Source: UJ101 sp047975265
GTDB taxonomy: Bacteria > Bacteroidota > Bacteroidia > Flavobacteriales > UJ101
NCBI GenBank assembly: GCA_047975265.1
Contig: JBKEDE010000005.1
Location: 28,533-92,532, forward strand
DNA: 64,000 nt
Reading direction: 5' to 3'
The position numbers and the translations under genes are program-made. The notes beneath the pieces were generated by a model. The model was not told where the DNA came from. It did no database searches and saw nothing but the letters and a program-made list of their open reading frames with translations. Of the stretch, positions 41,711 through 50,254 are shown piece by piece. The number at the start of each line of letters is the position of its first letter. Position 1 is the stretch's first letter.

Positions 41711-43242
41711 ACTTCTTGTTTTTGATCATTAAAAAAATGATATTCTAAGACGGCATAAGCATCTCTCGAAATAATTTTAATCCGCTTTTTGTATTTAAAA
41801 ATCCATTTATGATAAATTGAAGGAAACCCTTGTTTTAAATAAGCCGCAACAAATGGATGCACATGTAAATGGATTTTTTCTGTCTTTTTCTCAGAAAATA
41901 ATTTGCCCAATTTGGTATCCAAGACCATTACCATATCAACGGGCGTCGTAACCCCTTGATTACCAGTATTTTCTTTGGTTTTTATATTTAATACAGGACG
42001 AACACGCTGACGTGTTACCTGAATTAATCCAAATTTACTTGGAGGTAAAATTTTATGTTTTGCATTATCAACCGACATTGCTTCTCTAAAGTGTTCATAA
42101 AGTTTTTTACGATTTTCCGCTTTCGTCATATCGATAAAATCAATAACAATAATGCCTCCCATATCACGCAGGCGTAATTGACGTGCAATTTCAGTGGCGG
42201 CAGCTTTATTAACTTCAATGGCATTGTCTTCTTGAGAGCCTTTTCTTCCGGTGCTGTTCCCGCTATTTACATCAATAACGTGCAACGCTTCGGTGTGTTC
42301 TATCACCAAATAAGCTCCTCTCGGCATGGTTACAGTTTTTCCAAAAGAAGTTTTTATTTGTTTTTCAATAGAAAATTTCTCAAAAATCGGTGTATAATCA
42401 TCGTAATAGGTTACAATATTTTTTTTACCGGATGAAATAATTTCAATATATTCTTTCATTTCTTCGCATAATTGCTTGTCGTCACAAACTATTTTAGTAA
42501 AAGAATGATCAAAATTATCTCGTAAAATAGATGAAGCCCTGTCCATTTCTGATAAAATCTTACTCGGAACATCCTGCCTGTTTCGTAAATTGTTGTACGA
42601 CTGATTCCATTTATTAACCAAATAGTTTATATCGGCGTGGAGTTCTGCCACTTTTTTATCTTTTGCTACCGTTCTGATAATAACTCCAAAGCCCTTTGGT
42701 TTAATACTGCTTATTAATCGATTCAACCGTTCTCTTTCTTCCTTATCTTTGATTTTTTGAGATATCGAAACCTTATTGGAAAATGGAACTAAAACAACGT
42801 ATCGCCCGGCAATAGACAACTCAGAGGTGATACGGGGTCCTTTTGTAGAAATGGGTTCTTTAGCTATTTGAATTAAAATCTTTTCATCAGGCTTTAAAAC
42901 ATTTGCTATTTTACCGTCTTTGGGAATATCTGCCTCCAATACAAAACGATCCAATTTGGAGGTTGTTTGTTTTCCCCCTCGGGTTTGTTTTGTGTATTTT
43001 AATAGTGATTTTAACTGATGACCTAAATCGTGATAATGTAAAAAAGCATCTTTGTCATGACCAATATTAACAAAAGCTGCATTCAATCCGGGAGCTGTTT
43101 TCTTCACTCTACCTACATAAAAATCCCCAACCGAAAACTTTTTTTCAGCAGTATCTTCATGTAATTCCATCAGCTTTCCGTCAATAAGAAGTGCTAATCG
43201 AACTTTTTTATCTTCTGCATTGATTATTAATTCTTTACTCAT
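41707..43242 (-). CDS. rng: Ribonuclease G/E
   Basis: RNase G processes rRNA and decays mRNA. The 511-residue protein has an N-terminal S1 domain (GDFYVGRVKKTAPGLNAAFVNIG), the catalytic acidic residues in LHVIDVNSGNS and GIIVIDFIDMT, and the family segment QVTRQRVRPVL. No long C-terminal degradosome scaffold is present, so it is G-like in length. Flavobacteria usually have one such enzyme, next to HU as here. Confidence 0.94.
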   Translation of the reverse strand: MSKELIINAEDKKVRLALLIDGKLMELHEDTAEKKFSVGDFYVGRVKKTAPGLNAAFVNIGHDKDAFLHYHDLGHQLKSLLKYTKQTRGGKQTTSKLDRFVLEADIPKDGKIANVLKPDEKILIQIAKEPISTKGPRITSELSIAGRYVVLVPFSNKVSISQKIKDKEERERLNRLISSIKPKGFGVIIRTVAKDKKVAELHADINYLVNKWNQSYNNLRNRQDVPSKILSEMDRASSILRDNFDHSFTKIVCDDKQLCEEMKEYIEIISSGKKNIVTYYDDYTPIFEKFSIEKQIKTSFGKTVTMPRGAYLVIEHTEALHVIDVNSGNSTGRKGSQEDNAIEVNKAAATEIARQLRLRDMGGIIVIDFIDMTKAENRKKLYEHFREAMSVDNAKHKILPPSKFGLIQVTRQRVRPVLNIKTKENTGNQGVTTPVDMVMVLDTKLGKLFSEKKTEKIHLHVHPFVAAYLKQGFPSIYHKWIFKYKKRIKIISRDAYAVLEYHFFNDQKQEV

Positions 43243-43342
43243 TTAGTATCTTTCGTATAAATCGTAAAAGTAACACAAAAAGCACTCCTATCATTACTTT
43301 TTTAGGAGTGCATTTTTTTCATTTAAGAGACATCAACCAAAA

Positions 43343-43435
43343 CTATTTCTTCTTTTTATGTCTATTTTGTCTGCTTCTCTTTTTCCGCTTATGTGTTGCT
43401 ACTTTTTTTCTCTTCCTCTTTTTTCCGCTAGGCAT
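43343..43435 (-). CDS. 30-residue very basic protein, ribosomal-protein-like
   Basis: On the minus strand an ATG at 43433-43435 opens a 30-codon frame starting MPSGKKRKRKKVATHKRKKR and ending in four lysines. About two thirds of the residues are Lys, Arg or His. I recall near-identical short proteins at this spot (between HU and rng) in many Bacteroidota; they look like small rRNA-binding proteins. The exact role is not known to me. It lies 23 bases downstream of the HU stop and is probably on the same message. Confidence 0.75.
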   Translation of the reverse strand: MPSGKKRKRKKVATHKRKKRSRQNRHKKKK

Positions 43436-43458
43436 AATTTATTTTTCTTTTTAAATAG

Positions 43459-43749
43459 TTATTTTACAGGAACATTTTCCTTCACCTCTTTTACAAATGT
43501 TTTTGAAGGTTTAAAAGCAGGAATGTTATGTGCCGGTATTACCACCGCTACATTTTTTGAAATATTTCTTCCTGTTTTTTTTGCTCTTGTTTTTACTATA
43601 AAACTTCCAAAACCTCTTAAATAAACGTTATCTCCTTTTGATAGAGAACCTTTTACTTCTGCCATGAATTCTTCAATAACCTTTTGTGTCTCTGCTTTTT
43701 CTAAGCCAAACCTGCTTGAAATATTAGCAACGATATCTGCTTTTGTCAT
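43459..43749 (-). CDS. HU/IHF-family DNA-binding protein
   Basis: The 96-residue protein has the HU fold: two helices (KADIVANISSRFGLEKAETQKVIEEFMAEVK) and the beta arm with the signature GFGSFIVKTRAKKTGRNISKN, followed by VVIPAHNIPAFKPSK. It bends DNA and compacts the nucleoid. A TATATTTG box lies upstream on the same strand. It is divergent from mutY, a conserved flavobacterial order. Confidence 0.95.
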   Translation of the reverse strand: MTKADIVANISSRFGLEKAETQKVIEEFMAEVKGSLSKGDNVYLRGFGSFIVKTRAKKTGRNISKNVAVVIPAHNIPAFKPSKTFVKEVKENVPVK

Positions 43750-43792
43750 TTTTTAAAATGTTTTGTTAATTAGTTGATTAAATTTGTGATTG

Positions 43793-43800
43793 CAAATATA
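43793..43800 (-). promoter_or_regulatory. Promoter -7 box of the HU gene
   Basis: On the minus strand this reads TATATTTG (TAnnTTTG), 44 bases upstream of the HU start codon. Confidence 0.55.
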
Positions 43801-43828
43801 GATAATTTATTCAAAATAATATTATAAA

Positions 43829-44851
43829 ATGATTGAAAAACAAATCTTGAGCTGGTATAATAAAAATAAAAGAGTACTTCCGTGGCGGCTCAATAATCAT
43901 TTTTACAATGTTTGGATTTCTGAAATTATGCTTCAACAAACCCGTGTTAATCAAGCCATAAGATTTTACAACCACTTTATGAACAGCTTTCCTACACTCG
44001 AATTTCTGGCAAAAGCAGAAGAAGATTTTGTCTTAAAAAATTGGGAAGGACTCGGATATTATTCTCGTGCTCGGAACTTACATTTCACTGCTCAACATAT
44101 TTTTTTTGAATTAAAAAATATACCTCCAAATTCATTTAAAGAATTAAAAAAATTAAAAGGAATTGGTGATTATACGGCTGCTGCCATTGCGTCTATTTGC
44201 TATAAAGAACCGGTTTGTGCCGTAGATGGAAATGTTTTTCGCGTTTTCTCAAGATATTTCGACCTTGATTCTGACATCATGCTCTTAAAAACAAGGAAGG
44301 AATTTTTTCGGTTGGGAAATCAAATCATTTCAAAAAAATCTCCGGGAGATTTTAATCAGGCTATTATGGAATTGGGAGCTACCGTATGTACGTCGAAAAA
44401 AGCACAATGTGAAATCTGTCCGATTCAAAATGGATGCTTGGCTTTTTCTAAAAATAAAGTATATCGGCTTCCTGTAAAAATCAAAAAAACCAAAATTACT
44501 GATCGATTTTTAAACTTTTTTTATACCGAAAACGGTTTTTTATTCCAAAAACGAAGTAAAAAAGGCATTTGGCAGAATTTATACCAATTTCCTTTGATTG
44601 AAACTTCTGAAGAAACCCCGATTTTTAAAAACATTGAAGGACTTAACATTCAAAATATTTACCTGAAAAAAGAATTGCAACACAAACTCTCTCATCAAAA
44701 TTTATTTATAAAATTTTGGGAAATAGAACTAAATTCAGATGATTTTAATACTTTTGCTCAAGATAAATCGTTTATTAAAATGGAAGATATACATCAAATT
44801 GTTTTTGCTTTGCCTAAACCCATTGAACGTTTTATATCAGAATTTAATTAA
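43829..44851 (+). CDS. mutY: A/G-specific adenine glycosylase
   Basis: MutY removes adenine mispaired with 8-oxoguanine. The 340-residue protein has VLPWR, the catalytic Glu in ISEIMLQQTRV, the helix-hairpin-helix LKGIGDYTAAAIAS with VDGNVFRV, and the 4Fe-4S motif CTSKKAQCEICPIQNGC (C-x6-C-x2-C-x5-C). The C-terminal NUDIX-like domain that reads 8-oxoG spans about 230-340. Confidence 0.96.
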   Translation: MIEKQILSWYNKNKRVLPWRLNNHFYNVWISEIMLQQTRVNQAIRFYNHFMNSFPTLEFLAKAEEDFVLKNWEGLGYYSRARNLHFTAQHIFFELKNIPPNSFKELKKLKGIGDYTAAAIASICYKEPVCAVDGNVFRVFSRYFDLDSDIMLLKTRKEFFRLGNQIISKKSPGDFNQAIMELGATVCTSKKAQCEICPIQNGCLAFSKNKVYRLPVKIKKTKITDRFLNFFYTENGFLFQKRSKKGIWQNLYQFPLIETSEETPIFKNIEGLNIQNIYLKKELQHKLSHQNLFIKFWEIELNSDDFNTFAQDKSFIKMEDIHQIVFALPKPIERFISEFN

Positions 44852-44867
44852 TTTTTTAGGTATTAGT

Positions 44868-44899
44868 TTTGAACAAAATACAAAAAATGATTATATTTG
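44868..44899 (+). promoter_or_regulatory. Promoter of ssb
   Basis: TTTG at 44868-44871 and TATATTTG at 44892-44899 are 20 bases apart, a full Bacteroidota promoter. The ssb ATG is 28 bases downstream. Confidence 0.7.
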
Positions 44900-44926
44900 G
44901 GTTTAACCTAAAGATGAATTAAAATC

Positions 44927-45331
44927 ATGAATGGATCTGTCAATAAAGTAATTTTAATTGGAAATTTGGGAGATGATGTAAAAATACATCGTTTTGATGA
45001 ACAAAGTGTTTTAGGAAGATTTCCTATTGCGACATCGGAATCTTATACCAAAAAAGACACGAATGAACGTGTTACAAAAACAGAGTGGCATACTATTGTA
45101 GTTCGAAATCGTTTGGCTGAAATTTGTGAAAAACACATAAAAAAAGGTGATAAAGTTTATATTGAAGGCAGTTTGAGAAGCAGAAAATGGGAAGATAACG
45201 GAAACACACGTTATACAACAGAAATATATGCTGAAAGTGTAGAATTTTTAACCTTAAAAAGCAATTCTAATTCTTCAAAAACAGATGACAAAAAAAATAA
45301 GCAACAACCAACGGATGATTTGCCTTTTTAA
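44927..45331 (+). CDS. ssb: Single-stranded DNA-binding protein
   Basis: SSB coats single-stranded DNA in replication and repair. The 134-residue protein has the OB-fold pattern VNKVILIGNLGDDVKI, WHTIVVRNRLAEICEKHIKKGDKVYIEG and YTTEIYAESVEFL. It ends with the acidic tip DDLPF that recruits partner proteins. It starts a run with gldE and gldD, as in other flavobacteria. Confidence 0.96.
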   Translation: MNGSVNKVILIGNLGDDVKIHRFDEQSVLGRFPIATSESYTKKDTNERVTKTEWHTIVVRNRLAEICEKHIKKGDKVYIEGSLRSRKWEDNGNTRYTTEIYAESVEFLTLKSNSNSSKTDDKKNKQQPTDDLPF

Positions 45332-45359
45332 GCATGGAAGTTTAACTAAATTGTAAATT

Positions 45360-46709
45360 TTGGATACAGAACCCCCGAGTATATTTTTTATATTATTTAG
45401 CACTTATCCTTTTTTTTCAGTACTGTTGTTTTTTGTATTGATTGTTTTATTACTGAGTTCAGCATTGATTTCGGGTGCAGAGGTAGCTTTTTTTTCTTTA
45501 ACAAAAAGACATTTACAACATGCAAAGGAAATACAGTTTAATGGAATTGAAACCATTGAAACTTTATTAAAAAATCAAAAAAAATTATTGGCAACCATTT
45601 TAATAACAAACAATTTTATTAATGTTGCCATCGTTATTTTATCAAGTTATTTATGCCGAGAATTTTTACAATTTCCTGATTTTACTTTATTTGGCTTTAC
45701 TTTTCCCTCACAATTTATCATCGAAATTATGGGAATTACCTTTTTGATTTTACTTTTTGGTGAAATTTTACCCAAAGTTTATGCTAATAAAAAAGCATTA
45801 CAATTTTCAGCCTTTACTTCAAAACCAATTCTTATTCTTCAAAAAATATTTTCTCCTCTTAGTAGTTTGCTTTTAAATTCGACTAATTTTATAGAAGAAA
45901 AATTAAACCAGAAAAAAGAAAGTTTATCAGTTGATCAATTATCACAAGCACTCGAATTAACCACAGAAAGCGATAATAAAGAAGATCAAGAAGACCAAAA
46001 AATATTGGAAGGAATTGTAACCTTTGGAAATACAGATACCAAACAGGTTATGACTCCGAGAGTTGATATGTTCACCTTAAAAACAGATACGCCTTTTGAT
46101 GAAATCATTCAATTGATTTCTGACAATGGTTTTTCAAGAATCCCTGTATATACAGAAAATATTGATTCTATTGAAGGAATTTTATATGCAAAGGACTTGA
46201 TTCCGTATATTAATCAAGAAAATTACAATTGGGTGCAAATTTTACGCAAACCTTATTTCGTTCCTGAAAATAAAAAATTAGATGATCTTCTTAATGATTT
46301 TAAAGAAAAAAAAGTCCATATTGCCATTGTAGTAGATGAATATGGTGGAACTTCGGGAATTATATCATTAGAAGATATTATTGAAGAAATTGTAGGAGAA
46401 ATATCGGATGAGTTTGATGATGAAGATATTCTTTATTCAAAAATTGATGAAAATAATTATACGTTTGAAGGAAAAACTTCACTAAAAGATTTTTACAAGG
46501 TCTTAGAAATTGAAGAAGATCTTTTTGAAGATGCAAAAGGAGAGTCTGATACTCTTGCAGGATTTATTATCGAAATTAACGGACAGTTTCCAAAGCAACG
46601 GCAAAAAATAATCTTTAATAATTATACGTTTACAATAGAGGCTTTGGATAAAAAGCGTATTAAACAAATTAAAGTTACTATACATCACATAAATATCGAT
46701 GAAGATTAA
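45360..46709 (+). CDS. gldE: Gliding-motility membrane protein GldE (CNNM/CBS)
   Basis: The 449-residue protein has an N-terminal CNNM membrane domain (four hydrophobic segments to about residue 170), a CBS pair at about 205-330 (VMTPRVDMFTL ... VVDEYGGTSGIISLEDIIEEIVGE), and a CorC/HlyC domain at the end. This is the layout of magnesium-transport-like proteins. The pairing with gldD identifies it as GldE, which supports gliding. The start is TTG at 45360; it gives MDTEPPS, as in known GldE starts. Confidence 0.9.
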   Translation: MDTEPPSIFFILFSTYPFFSVLLFFVLIVLLLSSALISGAEVAFFSLTKRHLQHAKEIQFNGIETIETLLKNQKKLLATILITNNFINVAIVILSSYLCREFLQFPDFTLFGFTFPSQFIIEIMGITFLILLFGEILPKVYANKKALQFSAFTSKPILILQKIFSPLSSLLLNSTNFIEEKLNQKKESLSVDQLSQALELTTESDNKEDQEDQKILEGIVTFGNTDTKQVMTPRVDMFTLKTDTPFDEIIQLISDNGFSRIPVYTENIDSIEGILYAKDLIPYINQENYNWVQILRKPYFVPENKKLDDLLNDFKEKKVHIAIVVDEYGGTSGIISLEDIIEEIVGEISDEFDDEDILYSKIDENNYTFEGKTSLKDFYKVLEIEEDLFEDAKGESDTLAGFIIEINGQFPKQRQKIIFNNYTFTIEALDKKRIKQIKVTIHHINIDED

Positions 46710-47283
46710 TCTACTTTTTTTAATAACCACCGTATGGATGGCAATATTAATTTCATGCAAAGAAGAGCAACCTATGGCAAAACCACGCGGTCACGTTCGA
46801 TTGGAATACCCAAAGGCTCATTATCAATCTTTTAACCAACCTGAAGTCCCTTATTCTTTTGATTATAATACATTTGCTGAAATAACGCCTTATTCTAAAA
46901 AAAAGTATTGGTATAATATTGAATATAAAAAAATGAAAGCAACCATTTATCTAAGTTATTTCCCGATACAAAATAATTTAAAATTATTGTTAAAAGATGC
47001 TGAGGAATTATTGGATACACATACCATTAAAGCCAATTCAGTAAACGAATCTCAATACAATAATCCTGATAAAAATGTTTATGGTTTAATCACGAGGTTA
47101 GGAGGAGAAACAGCTTCAAATATTCAATTTCATTTCACGGACAGCATCCATCATTTTCTATCCGGATCGCTTTATTTTCATACACAACCCCAACCCGATT
47201 CTTTAAAACCTGCCATAAATTATATTTCAAAAGATATCAAACATTTTGCAGAATCCTTAAAATGGAAAAATAATCCACAATAA
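46699..47283 (+). CDS. gldD: Gliding-motility lipoprotein GldD
   Basis: The 194-residue protein has a lipoprotein signal (TTVWMAILISCKEE) followed by PRGHVRLEYPKAHYQSF, typical of GldD. GldD is required for gliding motility in flavobacteria. It overlaps gldE by 11 bases. It converges with ribF after one base. Confidence 0.93.
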   Translation: MKINLLFLITTVWMAILISCKEEQPMAKPRGHVRLEYPKAHYQSFNQPEVPYSFDYNTFAEITPYSKKKYWYNIEYKKMKATIYLSYFPIQNNLKLLLKDAEELLDTHTIKANSVNESQYNNPDKNVYGLITRLGGETASNIQFHFTDSIHHFLSGSLYFHTQPQPDSLKPAINYISKDIKHFAESLKWKNNPQ

Positions 47284-47284
47284 T

Positions 47285-48226
47285 TTAAAGTTCCCGTTTT
47301 TGCTCAACAATCATCTCTTTTGCTTTACAGCAATCCAATTCAATTTGTTTTTTTAATTCATCTGTAGAATCAAATTTTTTCTCATCTCTGGTTTTTTGAA
47401 GAAATTCTATTTTCAGCTTTTCATCATAAATTTCTTTGTCAAAATCAAACAAAAAAGCTTCTATTCGGTAATCCTCTTTATCAAAAGTCGGTCTTACTCC
47501 TATATTAACCAACCCATGATAATTTTTCAGATTATAAAATGTTTTAAACAAATAAACGCCATGTTTTGGGATTAATTTCTCTTCGTCAACTTTTAAATTT
47601 GCCGTTGGAAAATTTAATGTTCTCCCTATTTTATTCCCGTGAACGACAACGCCTTCTACAGAATAATTATAACCTAACAACTGATTAGCTTTCTCGATTT
47701 CTCCCTCCGATAGTGCCCTGCGAATTTTTGTCGAACTTACCGTTATATCCGAGAAATTTTGAGGTTCTATCTTAATCAAATGAAAACCATACACCTCTGA
47801 TAGCTCTTCCAAATCACTAAACGAACCTTCTCGATTTCTCCCAAAATGATGGTCATAACCAATAATCAACTCATTGATTCCTATTTGATTTACTAATAAA
47901 TCACGAACAAAATCAATTGAATTTAATCTTGAAAATTCCCTTGTAAACGGGTGAATAATTACATAATCCAATCCTGCTTTTTCTAACAATGCTAATTTTT
48001 CTTTTTGCAAAGACAGCATTTTTAATTCAACACTTTCCTGCAATACTTTTCGAGGATGGGGTGCAAAAGTCAGTAAAACTGATTTTCCTTTTTTTTGTTT
48101 GGCTCTTTTTACAACTTCGTTTAAAATTTTTTGGTGTCCCAGATGAATCCCGTCATACATTCCAAGCGTCAAAATAATATTTGATGAAGAATCGTTAAAG
48201 TCCGTTATGTTTTGAAAAATTTTCAC
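47285..48226 (-). CDS. ribF: Riboflavin kinase / FAD synthetase
   Basis: RibF makes FMN and then FAD. The 313-residue protein has the N-terminal nucleotidyltransferase with LGMYDGIHLGHQKIL, and VSSTKIRRALSEGEI, then the C-terminal flavokinase with GNKIGRTLNFPTANL and GVYLFKTFYN. No FMN riboswitch was seen in its upstream region. Confidence 0.96.
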   Translation of the reverse strand: MKIFQNITDFNDSSSNIILTLGMYDGIHLGHQKILNEVVKRAKQKKGKSVLLTFAPHPRKVLQESVELKMLSLQKEKLALLEKAGLDYVIIHPFTREFSRLNSIDFVRDLLVNQIGINELIIGYDHHFGRNREGSFSDLEELSEVYGFHLIKIEPQNFSDITVSSTKIRRALSEGEIEKANQLLGYNYSVEGVVVHGNKIGRTLNFPTANLKVDEEKLIPKHGVYLFKTFYNLKNYHGLVNIGVRPTFDKEDYRIEAFLFDFDKEIYDEKLKIEFLQKTRDEKKFDSTDELKKQIELDCCKAKEMIVEQKREL

Positions 48227-48305
48227 TTAGAATCTCTTTTTAAAAATTTTTATTCAAAATTATAAAAAAATGCTTTAAAAATTCATCTTTTCAAATCAAA
48301 GACCT

Positions 48306-48313
48306 TATATTTG
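48306..48313 (+). promoter_or_regulatory. Promoter -7 box of atpD
   Basis: TATATTTG matches TAnnTTTG, 37 bases before the atpD ATG. No clear -33 TTTG. Confidence 0.55.
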
Positions 48314-48350
48314 CATAAATTTTTTAGAAACCAAAAACGTTTAAAAAATA

Positions 48351-49853
48351 ATGTCTCAGGTTAAAGGTAAAGTAACGCAGGTAATTGGTCCCGTAATTGA
48401 TGTCGTTTTCGATACAGATGGAGAATTACCAAAAATTTATGATTCATTAGATATTATAAAAGATAATGGTGAAATGCTTGTATTAGAAGCACAACAGCAT
48501 ATTGGTGAGGATACCGTACGTTGTATTTCCATGGATGCCACTGACGGTCTTAGAAGAGGACAAGAAGTGATCGCTACCGGAAATCCAATTACAATGCCGG
48601 CGGGTGAAGCTATTAACGGTCGTTTATTCAACGTTACCGGAAATGCTATTGATGGAATGGAAGAACTCTCCAGAGAAGGAGGAAATCCAATTCATAAGCC
48701 TGCTCCAAAATTTGAAGAATTATCTACTTCTACTGAAGTTTTATTTACAGGTATCAAAGTAATCGATTTAATTGAACCTTATGCAAAAGGAGGGAAAATT
48801 GGTTTGTTTGGAGGTGCCGGTGTAGGTAAAACGGTATTAATTCAAGAATTAATTAACAATATTGCCAAAGGACATGGAGGTTTATCTGTATTTGCAGGTG
48901 TCGGAGAAAGAACTCGTGAAGGAAATGATTTGCTTCGTGAAATGTTAGAATCCGGTATTATCAAATACGGAGACGAATTTATGGAGTCTATGGAGAAAGG
49001 CGGATGGGATTTATCAAAAGTAGATAAAGAAGTCTTGAAAGAATCGAAAGCAGCTTTTGTATTCGGGCAGATGAATGAGCCTCCGGGAGCTCGTGCACGT
49101 GTAGCTTTATCCGGATTAACACTGGCAGAATATTATCGTGACGGTGGTGAAGACGGGCAAGGACGTGATGTATTATTCTTTGTCGATAACATTTTCCGTT
49201 TTACTCAGGCAGGTTCTGAGGTATCCGCTTTATTAGGACGTATGCCTTCCGCTGTAGGTTACCAACCAACCTTAGCAACTGAAATGGGAGCTATGCAAGA
49301 ACGTATTACATCGACCAAAAAAGGATCTATTACTTCTGTACAAGCCGTTTATGTTCCTGCAGATGATTTAACTGACCCGGCTCCGGCAACAACTTTTGCT
49401 CACTTAGATGCTACTACGGTATTATCTCGTAAAATTGCTTCTTTAGGTATTTATCCTGCCGTAGATCCGTTAGATTCCACTTCGAGAATTTTAACTGCTG
49501 ATATTCTGGGCGACGACCACTACAATTGTGCTCAACGAGTAAAAAATTTATTGCAGAAATATAAAGAATTACAAGATATTATAGCCATTTTGGGTATGGA
49601 AGAATTGTCGGAAGAAGATAAATTGGCCCTACACCGTGCCAGACGTGTACAACGTTTCTTATCTCAACCTTTCCATGTTGCTGAACAATTTACCGGAATA
49701 CCGGGTGTATTGGTAGATATAAACGATACCATCAAAGGATTTAACATGATTATGGATGGTGAATTAGACCATTTGCCTGAAACAGCATTCAATCTTAGAG
49801 GATCCATTCAAGAAGCAATTGAAGCTGGAGAAAAAATGTTAGCAGAAGCTTAA
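48351..49853 (+). CDS. atpD: ATP synthase F1 subunit beta
   Basis: AtpD is the catalytic subunit of ATP synthase. The 500-residue protein has the P-loop GLFGGAGVGKTVLIQ, the ALSGLTLAEYYRD segment, the Walker B DVLFFVDNIFRFTQAGSEVSALLGRMPSAVG region and the C-terminal DELSEED-like EELSEEDKLALHRAR. The remaining subunits are not nearby; a separate atpDC unit is usual in flavobacteria. Confidence 0.98.
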   Translation: MSQVKGKVTQVIGPVIDVVFDTDGELPKIYDSLDIIKDNGEMLVLEAQQHIGEDTVRCISMDATDGLRRGQEVIATGNPITMPAGEAINGRLFNVTGNAIDGMEELSREGGNPIHKPAPKFEELSTSTEVLFTGIKVIDLIEPYAKGGKIGLFGGAGVGKTVLIQELINNIAKGHGGLSVFAGVGERTREGNDLLREMLESGIIKYGDEFMESMEKGGWDLSKVDKEVLKESKAAFVFGQMNEPPGARARVALSGLTLAEYYRDGGEDGQGRDVLFFVDNIFRFTQAGSEVSALLGRMPSAVGYQPTLATEMGAMQERITSTKKGSITSVQAVYVPADDLTDPAPATTFAHLDATTVLSRKIASLGIYPAVDPLDSTSRILTADILGDDHYNCAQRVKNLLQKYKELQDIIAILGMEELSEEDKLALHRARRVQRFLSQPFHVAEQFTGIPGVLVDINDTIKGFNMIMDGELDHLPETAFNLRGSIQEAIEAGEKMLAEA

Positions 49854-49889
49854 TATATATTTTGATTCTTAATCTTTCATTTTTAAATT

Positions 49890-50162
49890 ATGAATGTAGA
49901 TATTATTACACCCGAAAAGAAATTATATAGCGGAACGGTAAAATCGGTTTATGTTCCCGGAGTTGATGGTGAATTCCAAATGTTGGATCATCATGCTCCT
50001 ATTGTATCCATTTTAAAAGCAGGTAAAATTAAATTGGAAGCCCCTGAAATGGAAAAAATTACAGAATCGCTCCAAAAAGGTGAAAAAGATTTGTATGAAA
50101 TTTATATAGGAGGAGGTGTTATTGAAATGAATCAAGATAAAATTATTATTTTAGCGGAATAA
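49890..50162 (+). CDS. atpC: ATP synthase F1 subunit epsilon, short form
   Basis: The 90-residue protein is the beta-sandwich domain of epsilon (NVDIITPEKKLYSGTVKSV, GEFQMLDHHAPIVSILKAGKI). The C-terminal helical hairpin of longer forms (about 130 residues), which inhibits ATP hydrolysis, is absent. A 36-base gap separates it from atpD and a terminator follows. Confidence 0.93.
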   Translation: MNVDIITPEKKLYSGTVKSVYVPGVDGEFQMLDHHAPIVSILKAGKIKLEAPEMEKITESLQKGEKDLYEIYIGGGVIEMNQDKIIILAE

Positions 50163-50165
50163 AAT

Positions 50166-50201
50166 ACTCTTTTTTAATTTTATAAAAAGAGTCATTTTTT
50201 T
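50166..50201 (+). terminator. Rho-independent terminator after atpC
   Basis: ACTCTTTTT (50166-50174) pairs with AAAAAGAGT (50184-50192), followed by CA and seven T. It begins four bases after the atpC stop. Confidence 0.75.
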
Positions 50202-50254
50202 ATAATAGCTCTTTTTTATTTAAAAAAACTTACTCTATTAAAACATTCTATGAA

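Noticed and set aside
48227..48350. FMN riboswitch before ribF
   Set aside because: The upstream region is short and AT-rich without the conserved FMN core.
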